From: Bacillus sp. M6-12
Lineage (GTDB): Bacteria > Bacillota > Bacilli > Bacillales > DSM-1321
Direction: 5' to 3'
Assembly (NCBI RefSeq): GCF_002860285.1
Contig: NZ_PGVF01000001.1
Coordinates: 558,001-622,000, forward strand
DNA: 64,000 nucleotides
Part shown: positions 16,060 to 23,794 of the stretch, piece by piece
How positions within the stretch are numbered: position 1 is the first letter of the stretch
Layout: the number at the start of each line of letters is the position of its first letter
Translations under genes and position numbers: made by a program
The notes under the pieces: generated by a model
Databases searched by the model: none
What the model saw: the letters and a program-made list of their open reading frames with translations, nothing else
What the model was told of the DNA's origin: nothing

Positions 16060-17013
16060 ATGACAAAATTAAAAGAACCTACATTAAGAAAAGTGGTAGT
16101 AGACAGTGGTAAGTACGCTACAAAAGCTGTGGAAGTAACGGAAAAAGGTGAACTAAATAAATTAAAGTTCCGTACAAAAATGGAAGAAACAGACGAATCT
16201 ATTACTAATGGTGATGAAACGTATGCTATCGAAATCAATGGAGAGCGTTATCTAATTGGTAAATTAGCCAATGAAATTGATTGGGATACATCGAAAGCAA
16301 CAGAACTTCACCGCTATTCTATTTATACTGCTATTCATCATTTTGTAAGTGCTGGAGATGAAGTCGCCCTTATGGTTGGTTGTCCATTATCTGTTTATAC
16401 GTCAAGAGACCAACGTGAAGCCTATGAGGATTACATTAAAGCTGACGGAGAAGTTACTATTACCGTCAACGGTGAGAAAAAGACATTTACCATCGTTGAA
16501 ATCAATGCTTTACCTGAAACATCAGGATACCTATTCAAAAATATCGCTAAATATAAAAATAAGATTTTTGCAGTTATTGATATTGGTGGTTTAAATGCAA
16601 ACTGCTGTCAATATAACGGAAAAGATATTATTCCAGGAACAGACGTAACAACGAAGTCAGGAATGAATACGTTGTATAAAACGATTCAGCTTCAATTAAA
16701 TAAAGCCTTTGAATCTAACCTCCAAGAAATTCATGTTGAACAATTTATGACCCAAGATAAAAGTCAATGGTTTATTAAAAAGGATAAAGAAAAAAGCCAT
16801 AAACTTATCTTGAAAATTGTCTTAGAACATGTAAAAGGAATCTACACTAACCTTAAATCAAAAGGTTGGGATTTAGAAAATATGGATTTCATTTTTGTGG
16901 GCGGTGGAAGTCTTTCTCTAACAGATGAAATCAAAGAAGTTTTTGGTGAAGATGTAATCATTAGTGAGACTGGTGTTTGGGATAACGCAGAAGGTTTTTC
17001 ATTACTTCTTTAA
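16060..17013 (+). CDS. actin-like plasmid segregation ATPase (ParM/Alp family)
   Basis: A 317-residue actin-fold protein expected to form filaments that push replicon copies apart. Phosphate-1 motif VVVDSGKYATKAV (residues 12-24), phosphate-2 motif VIDIGGLNANCC, and adenosine motif FVGGGSLSL near the C-terminus are visible. Length matches ParM, StbA and Bacillus Alp proteins. ATG follows AAGGAGG at 10 nt. The next gene, 23 nt downstream, has the look of a ParR-like adaptor, so this is a type II partition operon. Which Alp subfamily it joins needs a tree. Confidence 0.88.
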   Translation: MTKLKEPTLRKVVVDSGKYATKAVEVTEKGELNKLKFRTKMEETDESITNGDETYAIEINGERYLIGKLANEIDWDTSKATELHRYSIYTAIHHFVSAGDEVALMVGCPLSVYTSRDQREAYEDYIKADGEVTITVNGEKKTFTIVEINALPETSGYLFKNIAKYKNKIFAVIDIGGLNANCCQYNGKDIIPGTDVTTKSGMNTLYKTIQLQLNKAFESNLQEIHVEQFMTQDKSQWFIKKDKEKSHKLILKIVLEHVKGIYTNLKSKGWDLENMDFIFVGGGSLSLTDEIKEVFGEDVIISETGVWDNAEGFSLLL

Positions 17014-17036
17014 TGGACAAGTAGGAGGGAAAAGAT

Positions 17037-17744
17037 GTGGAGAATGAAAATAAGGTAGCTGTTCGAGTTGAGGGAAACAAAACCCCTCGGCTCACCTTTT
17101 CAGTATCCAGGGAGTTTGAATCTATTCTTCCTGAAATTGAGTCCATGCCAAATATGTCTCGGTTCGTTTGTGAAGCGATATATGAGAAATTACAGCGAAC
17201 CAAAAATCCAAATAAGGACTTGCAGGATGCGTTATCTCATTTCGTACAAATTCAATCCATTATTGGAAATCCTGTTACACAAGAGGTTGGACAATCACAA
17301 TGGATACCACCTGTACAAATGTCACAAACTCAACCCACTTCTCCTTATCAACAAAGAATGGACATGGATAATTCAGTTAAGGAAAATCGAAACTCCCCTC
17401 CCCCTTCTGTTGAATCAAAGATGAATCCAAATGAAGGGGCTATCATTCAAAAAACAGTTGAAGTGCCACAAGAAAAGAATCAACAAGAAATGATGGAAGA
17501 AACTTCTTCACCACAAGAAAACGAAATGGTTCATACAACAGAAACAGAAGTGGAGAAGAAGGTAGAAGAAGTTCAACATAAGGCAGAAGAGCCACAAACA
17601 GTAGAAGTAGAACAAAAAGAAGCAATCGGTCATTTAAAACGATTAGCTGACGAAGAAAGACTTGAAAATAATGAAGCACAAAAAATAGATGATAGCACTA
17701 AAGATGATTTGCGTAAAAGTTTCCTAAAGAGAAGAACTCCCTAA
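17037..17744 (+). CDS. ParR-like partition adaptor
   Basis: A 235-residue protein. The N-terminus (TPRLTFSVSREFESIL, then MSRFVCEAIYEKLQ) fits a ribbon-helix-helix DNA-binding domain of the ParR type. The rest is long, low-complexity and Gln/Glu/Pro-rich, likely disordered, ending in a basic stretch (LRKSFLKRR) that could contact the filament. GTG start after AGGAGGGAAAAGAT. It directly follows the actin-like gene and shares its terminator, which supports the role; the sequence match itself is weak. Confidence 0.65.
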   Translation: MENENKVAVRVEGNKTPRLTFSVSREFESILPEIESMPNMSRFVCEAIYEKLQRTKNPNKDLQDALSHFVQIQSIIGNPVTQEVGQSQWIPPVQMSQTQPTSPYQQRMDMDNSVKENRNSPPPSVESKMNPNEGAIIQKTVEVPQEKNQQEMMEETSSPQENEMVHTTETEVEKKVEEVQHKAEEPQTVEVEQKEAIGHLKRLADEERLENNEAQKIDDSTKDDLRKSFLKRRTP

Positions 17745-17766
17745 ATGTATGGGGAGTTCTTTTTTT
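17732..17766 (+). terminator. intrinsic terminator of partition operon
   Basis: AGAACTCCC/GGGGAGTTCT stem then TTTTTTC; overlaps the last codons of the adaptor. Confidence 0.85.
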
Positions 17767-17810
17767 CGTTATTTCAGTATGGAAAAATGTATAGAATATA
17801 TGAATATTTA

Positions 17811-17832
17811 TTTATATACAAGGTGTTTTGCT
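17811..17832 (+). promoter_or_regulatory. AACAGGT-type leader element (variant)
   Basis: TATATACAAGGTGTTTTGC, a variant of the shared leader element, about 35 nt before the GGGAGG site of the PemK-like gene. Confidence 0.4.
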
Positions 17833-17863
17833 AATAAATAGCTTACTTAGGGAGGAACTGGAA

Positions 17864-18373
17864 ATGGAACAAAATATTTATGAACTTAGCGACAAATTAA
17901 ATTTTATCATGAACGTGAAAGAATCGGATAAAGACAGATTTAAGAATATCATTTCATGGGCTGGTGAAATGATGGATTTGACGATTAAGGAGAGAATGGT
18001 AAAAGAGATTTATCCAAGAAAAGGTGAAATCTGGACTTGTAATATGGGTGAAAATGTTGGTTGTGAATTAAATAAAATACGACCAGTTTTGATTGTTTCC
18101 AATGATAAAGGAAACCGAAACTCACCTATTGTTACCGTAGACCCGATTTCTAACGGTGAAGAAATGTTGCCGACACATGTCAAATTACATGTTGATTCTT
18201 TTGCTTATACTGAAAAGTCTATTACTGGAACAGTGAAATCAGAACAGATGAAAGCTCTATCTAAAGCACGATTAGGGCGAAAAATTGGGGAAGTAACGCC
18301 TGAAACGATGGTAAAAGTAGAACTAAGCATACTGATTTCTTTAGGTATGATTGGAGAATTGGCAAAGGCATAA
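17864..18373 (+). CDS. MazF/PemK-like protein with N-terminal extension
   Basis: A 169-residue protein. From residue ~50 it reads as a PemK/MazF fold: RKGEIWTCNMGEN, then IRPVLIVSNDKGN, TVDPISN and a C-terminal helix, as in toxins that cut mRNA. The conserved Arg-Pro and the Pro-Ile-Ser positions are kept. About 48 extra N-terminal residues form helices. No antitoxin-like gene lies next to it, though the partition adaptor is upstream; the extension may act in place of one. ATG 17864 follows GGGAGGAACTGGAA. Alternatives: a DNA- or RNA-binding relative without toxicity. Confidence 0.75.
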   Translation: MEQNIYELSDKLNFIMNVKESDKDRFKNIISWAGEMMDLTIKERMVKEIYPRKGEIWTCNMGENVGCELNKIRPVLIVSNDKGNRNSPIVTVDPISNGEEMLPTHVKLHVDSFAYTEKSITGTVKSEQMKALSKARLGRKIGEVTPETMVKVELSILISLGMIGELAKA

Positions 18374-18406
18374 AAAAAGAGACCTCGAAAGGTCTTCTTT
18401 TTTTTG
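18374..18406. terminator. bidirectional intrinsic terminator
   Basis: AAAAGAGACC/GGTCTTCTTTT hairpin between convergent genes with A and T runs on its flanks. Confidence 0.85.
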
Positions 18407-18411
18407 TGTTT

Positions 18412-19017
18412 TTATGCTGTTGCTAAATCCCCTTCTTGTACAAAGTCAATGTTAATCTCCATTTTATCTCCGATTTTTACCTCTGTTCTCCCCTTCTCTT
18501 CAAAAGACATTTCATGATTACTGTTCGCTTTGTGTAATGTTAGTAACAATTGGTTTAAAAATCCGTTCACTTCATGTTTTTCCACTACTGAACTTGTTTC
18601 TTGATAGAGTTTGTTTTGAAACTCGATAATCTCTTCATAATAGAGTTCTTGGACAGTTGACGTAAGTTCCTTTGCTATTTTTTCAACAGGCTTCTCTTCC
18701 CCATAAGAGTGTTGAATAACCGCTTGGAAACAACGTAAACTCTCCTCTTTGCTTTCCATTTGAGCTTTGTATTCTTTTGTTTGTTCTTTTGCCAAACGAA
18801 CTTCTTTTCTTACCTTCTTCAACTTTTCCTCTTGTAGTTTGTATTGAAGCTCCATGATAATTGATTGCTTTACCACTTCTTCTTTTTCTTGATTCAATGT
18901 TTCTACTTGTTCCTCTTGTTCTTTCAATTTGCTCCACATTCTGTTCATTAAGGTTTGTTGTCCCTCGATAATTGAAATTAATTGCTCTTTTGTCATATCC
19001 TGATATTGTCTTTCCAT
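18412..19017 (-). CDS. coiled-coil protein (201 aa)
   Basis: Long coiled coil covering about residues 15-110 (KLKEQEEQVETLNQEKEEVV and following heptads, very Gln/Glu/Lys rich), then a helical C-terminal part. No signal peptide or membrane segment, so probably a cytoplasmic scaffold or filament-associated protein. ATG after GGGAGGAATTTATTT. Its leader carries the AACAGGT element. It lies close to the partition operon and convergent with the PemK-like gene; a link to segregation is only a guess. Confidence 0.75.
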   Translation of the reverse strand: MERQYQDMTKEQLISIIEGQQTLMNRMWSKLKEQEEQVETLNQEKEEVVKQSIIMELQYKLQEEKLKKVRKEVRLAKEQTKEYKAQMESKEESLRCFQAVIQHSYGEEKPVEKIAKELTSTVQELYYEEIIEFQNKLYQETSSVVEKHEVNGFLNQLLLTLHKANSNHEMSFEEKGRTEVKIGDKMEINIDFVQEGDLATA

Positions 19018-19048
19018 AAATAAATTCCTCCCTATGTAAATGAAAAAT

Positions 19049-19075
19049 CGTTTATATAAAACACCTGTTTTTTGT
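19049..19075 (-). promoter_or_regulatory. AACAGGT leader element
   Basis: Minus strand AAAACAGGTGTTTTATATAAAC, about 30 nt before the ribosome site; TATAAT lies ~15 nt further upstream. Confidence 0.5.
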
Positions 19076-19130
19076 ACCTTATTGTATTATAGGATTGGAT
19101 AATTGGATTTATAAGGAAGGAAAATGGCAC

Positions 19131-19163
19131 AAAAAAAGACCCCTCTAATGAAAGAAGGGGTTT
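19131..19163 (-). terminator. intrinsic terminator
   Basis: ACCCCT/AGGGGT stem with 11-nt loop followed by CTTTTTTT on the minus strand, downstream of the 112-residue gene. Confidence 0.75.
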
Positions 19164-19243
19164 CCTATTCGGAAAAATGAAGGTCAATAACCTTATATGG
19201 AAAAAAGTTGTTATATTATAAGCAAATTGCTTTTCTATATTCC

Positions 19244-19582
19244 TTATTTTTCATAAACATGAATGTAGTAATTGTAGTCACCAGCTACAGGAACTAAGTT
19301 AATCCAATAGTGATACTCACCTTCATAAACAAAACGATTACTTGTATTATCATAGCCAAGTCCTTCACAAAGCTCAATCACTTTATCAAAAGTTGTAATT
19401 TCTTCAAACATGATAGCATTGACTATATTTTGAATTTCTTTTAGATTTACTCCTTCTTTAGAAGCTAACTCTGTTGGAAACCACTTGTTTGCTAATCTTC
19501 CATCAGCAAAATCACAACGCATATGTCCAATCTTCTTTTCCTTGTTTACCTCAAATCGTTGTTCTTTGTCTAAGATAAGCAT
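19244..19582 (-). CDS. hypothetical protein (112 aa)
   Basis: Small soluble protein starting MLILDKEQRFEV after AAGGAGAGAAAAAT; the longer upstream reading would overlap the preceding gene without a ribosome site. It ends with an aromatic-rich stretch (YEGEYHYWINL, YNYYIHVYEK). No family recognised. It follows the 142-residue gene in the same operon under a family B promoter. Confidence 0.7.
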   Translation of the reverse strand: MLILDKEQRFEVNKEKKIGHMRCDFADGRLANKWFPTELASKEGVNLKEIQNIVNAIMFEEITTFDKVIELCEGLGYDNTSNRFVYEGEYHYWINLVPVAGDYNYYIHVYEK

Positions 19583-19619
19583 ATTTTTCTCTCCTTTTTT
19601 CTTCATTAGGTATAGATTA

Positions 19620-20048
19620 TTATTTTCCAATCCACAGATAAGAAGGTACAATTGCCAAACAAGGTTGCCAATCTTCATCAATATGACCCCATTGTTCTGT
19701 ATAAACACGCCAACCTAAATCATTTCCAACTTCACAATCATCAATTGGTAAATCCCAAAATTCATCTTCATTTTTTTCTAACTTCAATTTAAAATGAGAA
19801 ACTGCCTCGAAAACCTGGTCAACAATATCTTTCGGTTCACTTTCCAACATAAACTTTTGGTATCCTTCTTTTTCTGTATCAGTCCAATAAAGAACAATCC
19901 CTTTTTTATCATCTAATCTAAAACCAGAAAATTTATGATATCCTACACAGGCTATTCCTAATTCTAAAGTTTTTAATAACATATCTTTCCCTTGCCCTTT
20001 TACATTAAAAACAGGGTTATCTAAAATTAAACTTTCCAATATACTCAT
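19620..20048 (-). CDS. hypothetical acidic protein (142 aa)
   Basis: Soluble, acidic, tryptophan-rich in its C-terminal half (FWDLPIDDCEVGNDLGW, EQWGHIDEDWQ). No membrane segment or known domain. ATG 20048 sits almost on the AAAGGA ribosome site; a TTG nine residues-nt later (20039, MESLILD) has better spacing and may be the true start. First gene of a two-gene operon with a family B promoter. Function unknown. Confidence 0.7.
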   Translation of the reverse strand: MSILESLILDNPVFNVKGQGKDMLLKTLELGIACVGYHKFSGFRLDDKKGIVLYWTDTEKEGYQKFMLESEPKDIVDQVFEAVSHFKLKLEKNEDEFWDLPIDDCEVGNDLGWRVYTEQWGHIDEDWQPCLAIVPSYLWIGK

Positions 20049-20126
20049 TCCTTTATTTTATAATAAGTTTCAAATTATTACCAAGTAATGCGATTGGCAA
20101 CTATTCTCCGTTCTTTCGATATATTC

Positions 20127-20168
20127 ATTGTACCTTAAAATAACTTTATTGTAAATTATTTTTTACAT
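20127..20168 (-). promoter_or_regulatory. sigma-A promoter overlapping family B palindrome
   Basis: Minus strand TTTACA (20150-20155), 17 bp, TACAAT (20127-20132). B element ATGTAAAAAATAATTTACAA at 20149-20168. Confidence 0.8.
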
Positions 20169-20171
20169 AAG

Positions 20172-20196
20172 AAAAAGTAGATGATAAACACCTACC
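20172..20196 (-). terminator. intrinsic terminator after the lipoprotein gene
   Basis: GTAGGTG/CATCTAC stem then TTTTTC on the minus strand. Confidence 0.65.
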
Positions 20197-20229
20197 CTTT
20201 CTTATCCTCTCCTATAATACCTATATGGA

Positions 20230-20625
20230 TTATTCGTGTATCATGAGTTTCAACTTGACTTCCCCATCTTCTTTGTTTACTTCTTTTATCTGTATAGATG
20301 CAGAAGAATAAGGTAAGTCAATAGGACTTGTTCTTGAAACAGGGATATATAGTGGTAAACTATTGCTATTATTATTGTTGTCATTTTTTAAAATGGTAAT
20401 TAAAATAGAATCATTCACCAATCCACTATAAATATATTCATTTTCAAAAGATGAATAAAAAGCTGTTCCAATTTCTAATGTGTCTTCGTATAGTTTAGGC
20501 TCTTTCTTTACTTCCTTTACAGGTTCAGACACCGATTTCATCGTTGTTGTTTCACCACAAGCAGTTAAAAGAATAAATAATACAGCCATCATACTTAAAA
20601 GAAATATCGTCTTAACCTTTTTCAT
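20230..20625 (-). CDS. predicted lipoprotein (131 aa)
   Basis: Lys-rich start, hydrophobic core (IFLLSMMAVLFILL) and lipobox LTAC, so an exported, membrane-anchored lipoprotein. The mature part has an Asn-rich loop (NDNNNNSNS) and beta-like ends (VKLKLMIHE), without a named family. The ribosome site is weak (GGTGTAAC). It begins 16 nt after the NADAR gene on the same strand, so the two are probably one transcript, although their cellular locations differ. Confidence 0.75.
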   Translation of the reverse strand: MKKVKTIFLLSMMAVLFILLTACGETTTMKSVSEPVKEVKKEPKLYEDTLEIGTAFYSSFENEYIYSGLVNDSILITILKNDNNNNSNSLPLYIPVSRTSPIDLPYSSASIQIKEVNKEDGEVKLKLMIHE

Positions 20626-20641
20626 GATACTGTTACACCGC

Positions 20642-21085
20642 CTATTTATTTACAAGAATTTCATCACGTACTTTTTCTAACAGAACTCCTAATCGGTTCT
20701 TTCCTTTCAAATTCCTACCTGTACCCCAATAGGAATCATAAGGAGATGTTTCTCGTAATGAAGACTCTTTTGTTTCCATGAGTCTTTTTAATAGCTCTGG
20801 ATGTTGTTCAAATTTCGCAATCAATCCTTGAAGCATGATTTCTTCCTTCACTTGCTCCCAATCAGAACGAAGTGGAAAGTCACGTCTTTTACCTTCTCTT
20901 GCAGTGTCACCAGGAGTAGGTAACGCAATAATGTATTGTTCTTGTGGCTTTCCTGCAAATTTTTGACTTTGGAAGAAGTGTTCATTTGTAGGATAAGTCA
21001 CTCCGTTCATAACAGTTGGAGCATGGTAGAAATTACTTAAAAAGCCATACTTTCCTTTTGGTGTCCAAAAATCTATTGTTTTCAT
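20642..21085 (-). CDS. NADAR family N-glycosidase (YbiA-like)
   Basis: A 147-residue protein with the family pattern GFLSNFYHAP (residues 14-23), TNEHFFQSQKF, and YWGTGRNLKGKNRLG. NADAR proteins hydrolyse N-glycosidic bonds of riboflavin intermediates, and some members remove ADP-ribose from nucleobases and counter toxins or defence systems. In a mobile replicon the second role is attractive but unproven here. It follows the UPF0316 gene by 20 nt and probably lies in its operon. Confidence 0.9.
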   Translation of the reverse strand: MKTIDFWTPKGKYGFLSNFYHAPTVMNGVTYPTNEHFFQSQKFAGKPQEQYIIALPTPGDTAREGKRRDFPLRSDWEQVKEEIMLQGLIAKFEQHPELLKRLMETKESSLRETSPYDSYWGTGRNLKGKNRLGVLLEKVRDEILVNK

Positions 21086-21105
21086 TTTTCTATCACTCTT
21101 TCTCT

Positions 21106-21615
21106 CTATTTTTTTAACAGTCCGAATCCACCATGTACCAGTTGAACATCGGATACGGTAATTAAGGCATTTTCTACTTCAGCTTCGATACAATCAACCA
21201 CTTTATTTTTTTCTTTTCGTTTAACATGAAGAATCAAAATATTCTTATTGGTGTGCATCCCTTCTCCTTGCATAATGGTTACACCCACTTTTTTGCTTCG
21301 TAGACACTCCGCTAATGAATGTCCCACAGCTTCATCTACGACTACTTGAATCGTTACAAGACCTATGGCTAATTTAGATTCAAGCCACAACCCTATGTAG
21401 TTTCCGAATGAAAAGCCAATCGCATAAACTAACATTTTATAAGGGTCTTCACTAACCCCAATAATCACAACACTTACAACTTTTAACCAAATTAAGACTT
21501 CAACAAAACCAAGTAACGCCACATATCCCTTTTTCCCTTTGGTGATAAATACAGTACGAATCGTGGATAAGGATACTTCAATAATCTTGGCTAAAAAAAT
21601 AATCAGATACTCCAC
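21106..21615 (-). CDS. UPF0316 / DUF2179 membrane protein, copy 1
   Basis: A 169-residue protein with three N-terminal transmembrane helices and a cytoplasmic DUF2179 domain (~85 C-terminal residues, including EGMHTNKNILILHVKRKE). The pattern STIRTVFITKGKKG is the family signature. Role unknown; DUF2179 domains are thought to sense a small ligand. GTG start after GGAGGCATCTAAGTT. Divergent from a second, diverged copy at 21774; the two share an intergenic control region with one B and one A palindrome. Confidence 0.9.
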   Translation of the reverse strand: MEYLIIFLAKIIEVSLSTIRTVFITKGKKGYVALLGFVEVLIWLKVVSVVIIGVSEDPYKMLVYAIGFSFGNYIGLWLESKLAIGLVTIQVVVDEAVGHSLAECLRSKKVGVTIMQGEGMHTNKNILILHVKRKEKNKVVDCIEAEVENALITVSDVQLVHGGFGLLKK

Positions 21616-21638
21616 AACTTAGATGCCTCCTTTTCACT

Positions 21639-21656
21639 AATTGACTATAGTCAATT
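21639..21656 (-). promoter_or_regulatory. perfect family A palindrome in the leader of UPF0316 copy 1
   Basis: AATTGACTATAGTCAATT is an exact 18-bp palindrome placed between the minus-strand start point and the ribosome site, a roadblock or repressor position. Confidence 0.75.
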
Positions 21657-21669
21657 TTTTTATAACAAA

Positions 21670-21733
21670 AGTATATCACCTTATATATTTATTGTAAATT
21701 ATTATTTACAAATTAATTTTTGTGTATTATAAT
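21670..21733. promoter_or_regulatory. divergent promoters sharing one family B palindrome
   Basis: The B element TTGTAAATTATTATTTACAA (21692-21711) supplies both -35 boxes. Plus strand: TTTACA (21705-21710), 17 bp, TATAAT (21728-21733). Minus strand: TTTACA (21693-21698), 17 bp, TATACT (21670-21675). The two arms drive the two UPF0316 copies. Confidence 0.85.
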
Positions 21734-21773
21734 AATTCATGTTGTAAAAAAGAAAGAAGAGGTGAACGAAAGA

Positions 21774-22319
21774 ATGGACACAGCACTAATTATTCAATTG
21801 ATAGGGCTGGTTCTCATAAATGCAGTAAGTAATACAATAGGAACACTAAAAACCATTTTTAGTACAAAACGATTTATCAAACCTTTATATGTCGTAACAT
21901 TTATCGATGCGATTATCTTTGCTTCCATTATGAAACAGTTAGCTTCAGGTAATGGCATTTATTATATATTGGCATTTGCAGTTGGTAAGGTTATTGGAGT
22001 TTATTTTGCAGATTTGATTGAATGCAAAATGGCATTAGGTATTTTAGAAATTGATTTCTTTTTAAATAATAAGAAAAAAATGATAGAAATTTCAGATACT
22101 CTACGTGAAATCGGTTATAGCGTCAATACATCTATTACCTTTGGCAACAAAGGGAGCAAACGATACCGAATTGAAGTAACGATGCTACGAAAAGAAGTTC
22201 CTGTTTTAGAAGCAGTATTACGAAAACATAACTATGAAAACCCAACTCTATCTATTAAAGAGGTATCCAATGTGAAAGGGAAAATTTCTCTATCTGGTAG
22301 CCAAATATCAGAAGGTTAA
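21774..22319 (+). CDS. UPF0316 / DUF2179-like membrane protein, copy 2
   Basis: A 181-residue paralogue of the divergent neighbour: three hydrophobic N-terminal helices, the signature-like TIGTLKTIFSTKRF, then a cytoplasmic DUF2179-like domain. Sequence identity to copy 1 is low by eye but the layout is the same. Start placed at ATG 21774 after GAGGTGAACGAAAGA. The head-to-head arrangement under one shared palindrome suggests the two subunits are made together, perhaps as a heteromer. Function unknown. Confidence 0.8.
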   Translation: MDTALIIQLIGLVLINAVSNTIGTLKTIFSTKRFIKPLYVVTFIDAIIFASIMKQLASGNGIYYILAFAVGKVIGVYFADLIECKMALGILEIDFFLNNKKKMIEISDTLREIGYSVNTSITFGNKGSKRYRIEVTMLRKEVPVLEAVLRKHNYENPTLSIKEVSNVKGKISLSGSQISEG

Positions 22320-22368
22320 AATCCTTGAAGTCATTGATAATAAAAGGTTTCTATGCTACAATAATTCA

Positions 22369-22445
22369 TATAACCAAGTCTTCTCTTGGATTGTAGTTTG
22401 GAAGTGCCTCTAAAAAAAGAACCCAATCTACTTGGGTTCTTTTTG
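22369..22445 (+). ncRNA. candidate small RNA (~77 nt)
   Basis: A promoter-like TTGATA (22334-22339), 17 bp, TACAAT (22357-22362) lies in a gap with no ORF and is followed by a CCAAGTCTTCTCTTGG hairpin (22374-22389) and the terminator at 22411-22445. The predicted RNA overlaps the 3' end of the methyltransferase gene in antisense. It could instead be the tail of the UPF0316 transcript. Confidence 0.35.
22411..22445. terminator. bidirectional intrinsic terminator
   Basis: AAAAGAACCCAA/TTGGGTTCTTTTT hairpin between convergent genes. Confidence 0.85.
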
Positions 22446-23681
22446 TATAATTTTATAAACTTCTAAATTTTCTTGGAAGCTCTTGTCTTCTACTTTTCCT
22501 GTTAAGAGATTCTTCAATCTCGGATACGTAATTTCCTCACAAATTTTGTTTTCATTGTTGGTAATTAAGATACATTCCCTTCCACCGTCATCTTCTTGAT
22601 TTAATTCTAATACCGCTTGTCCTAATGTCCCGCTTCCAGCAAAGAAATCCAATACTTTTATATTTTTGTTCGGTAACAAAGAAACAATTTTCTTCTGAAC
22701 CTCTACTGGTTTCGGGTATAGAAAAGCACTTCTCTTTTGAATCACTCTATCTAATTCACGCTTTCCATCCCCTACTGTTCCAAACTCTTTTCCTATCCAA
22801 AGATTGTTCATAATTTGTCCTTTGTTCTCAGATAAAAATAGTTTTTTACGTGGCATAGCTGTACCTTCTTTTCCCCACCAAATACGATTTTCCTCTATTA
22901 ACTTTTGAAAGTTTTCAGGTGTCACATTCCAGGGCTTTTCCCACACTGTCCCATTTGGTGCAGTAACAGGATACACTTTCGGGTTTTTGTCTTTATACAT
23001 TTCTACGCTTCTCCATAGTCCTCTTGGGTCATTATCAGGGTTTTTATATTGTTTCGATACATAATCCTCTTTCAAAGGGATACGTGAGAACTCTACTAAT
23101 TGAATATTCTTCGCATAGAGTAGAATCGTTTCTGTAATACTACTTATGGTTTTTCGGTCATTAGCTTGTCCATATTTCTTTTGCCATACAATATCCATGA
23201 TAAAGTTCTTTTCGCCAAATATTTCATCCATAAGAAGTCGTAAGTAAGGTTGCATATTATCATCAATATGAATCGCTATAATTCCATCTTCCTTTAGCAA
23301 ATCCTTTGCTATAACCATTCGATTGTACATAAAATTTAGCCATTCACTATATTTGAATTTTAATTTGTGAGTGGAAAAACTATCGGTATAACGTAGGTCT
23401 TTATTTCGAGTGAAATAAGGTGGGTCTGTACTAATCAAGTCAAAACTCTCTTTATGTGTTTCTCTTAGAAGATGGAGAGCGTACAAGTTCTCTCCTTCTA
23501 TTAATTGATGGGTATTAGTGTCTGCAGAATAAAAAATGCCTTTACCTATTTGTTCTTCTTTAGATATAGAAGGTGGTAAATATTCCTTCTTTCTCTCCCA
23601 TGATAAACCGTATTGTTGTTTGTTTTCTAACTCTATTAATGTTTTAATTAGTTCTTCTTTTGAAAGGTTTGTATAATCCAT
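22428..23681 (-). CDS. orphan DNA adenine methyltransferase (beta class, type III Mod-like)
   Basis: A 417-residue site-specific methyltransferase. Motif IV STDPPYF (residues 84-90) precedes motif I FFAGSGTLG (~350), the beta-class order; the DPPY form indicates N6-adenine methylation. The middle ~150 residues hold the target-recognition domain. Similar to Mod subunits of type III systems, but no Res/helicase-nuclease gene is adjacent, so it is an orphan. Likely protects the replicon from host restriction or alters host expression. ATG follows AGGAGATGACAGC. Confidence 0.93.
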   Translation of the reverse strand: MDYTNLSKEELIKTLIELENKQQYGLSWERKKEYLPPSISKEEQIGKGIFYSADTNTHQLIEGENLYALHLLRETHKESFDLISTDPPYFTRNKDLRYTDSFSTHKLKFKYSEWLNFMYNRMVIAKDLLKEDGIIAIHIDDNMQPYLRLLMDEIFGEKNFIMDIVWQKKYGQANDRKTISSITETILLYAKNIQLVEFSRIPLKEDYVSKQYKNPDNDPRGLWRSVEMYKDKNPKVYPVTAPNGTVWEKPWNVTPENFQKLIEENRIWWGKEGTAMPRKKLFLSENKGQIMNNLWIGKEFGTVGDGKRELDRVIQKRSAFLYPKPVEVQKKIVSLLPNKNIKVLDFFAGSGTLGQAVLELNQEDDGGRECILITNNENKICEEITYPRLKNLLTGKVEDKSFQENLEVYKIIQKEPK

Positions 23682-23763
23682 GCTGTCATCTCCTATAAAA
23701 GTTTTTATATTATAGGAGTTTTAAGGAGAGCTTTTTCTGCGTAAGGATGTCTATCTGGTCTAA

Positions 23764-23791
23764 TAAAAAAAGCTATGGATAATCCATAACC
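23764..23791 (-). terminator. intrinsic terminator
   Basis: TATGGAT/ATCCATA stem followed by GCTTTTTTTATT on the minus strand. Confidence 0.75.
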
Positions 23792-23794
23792 TTT

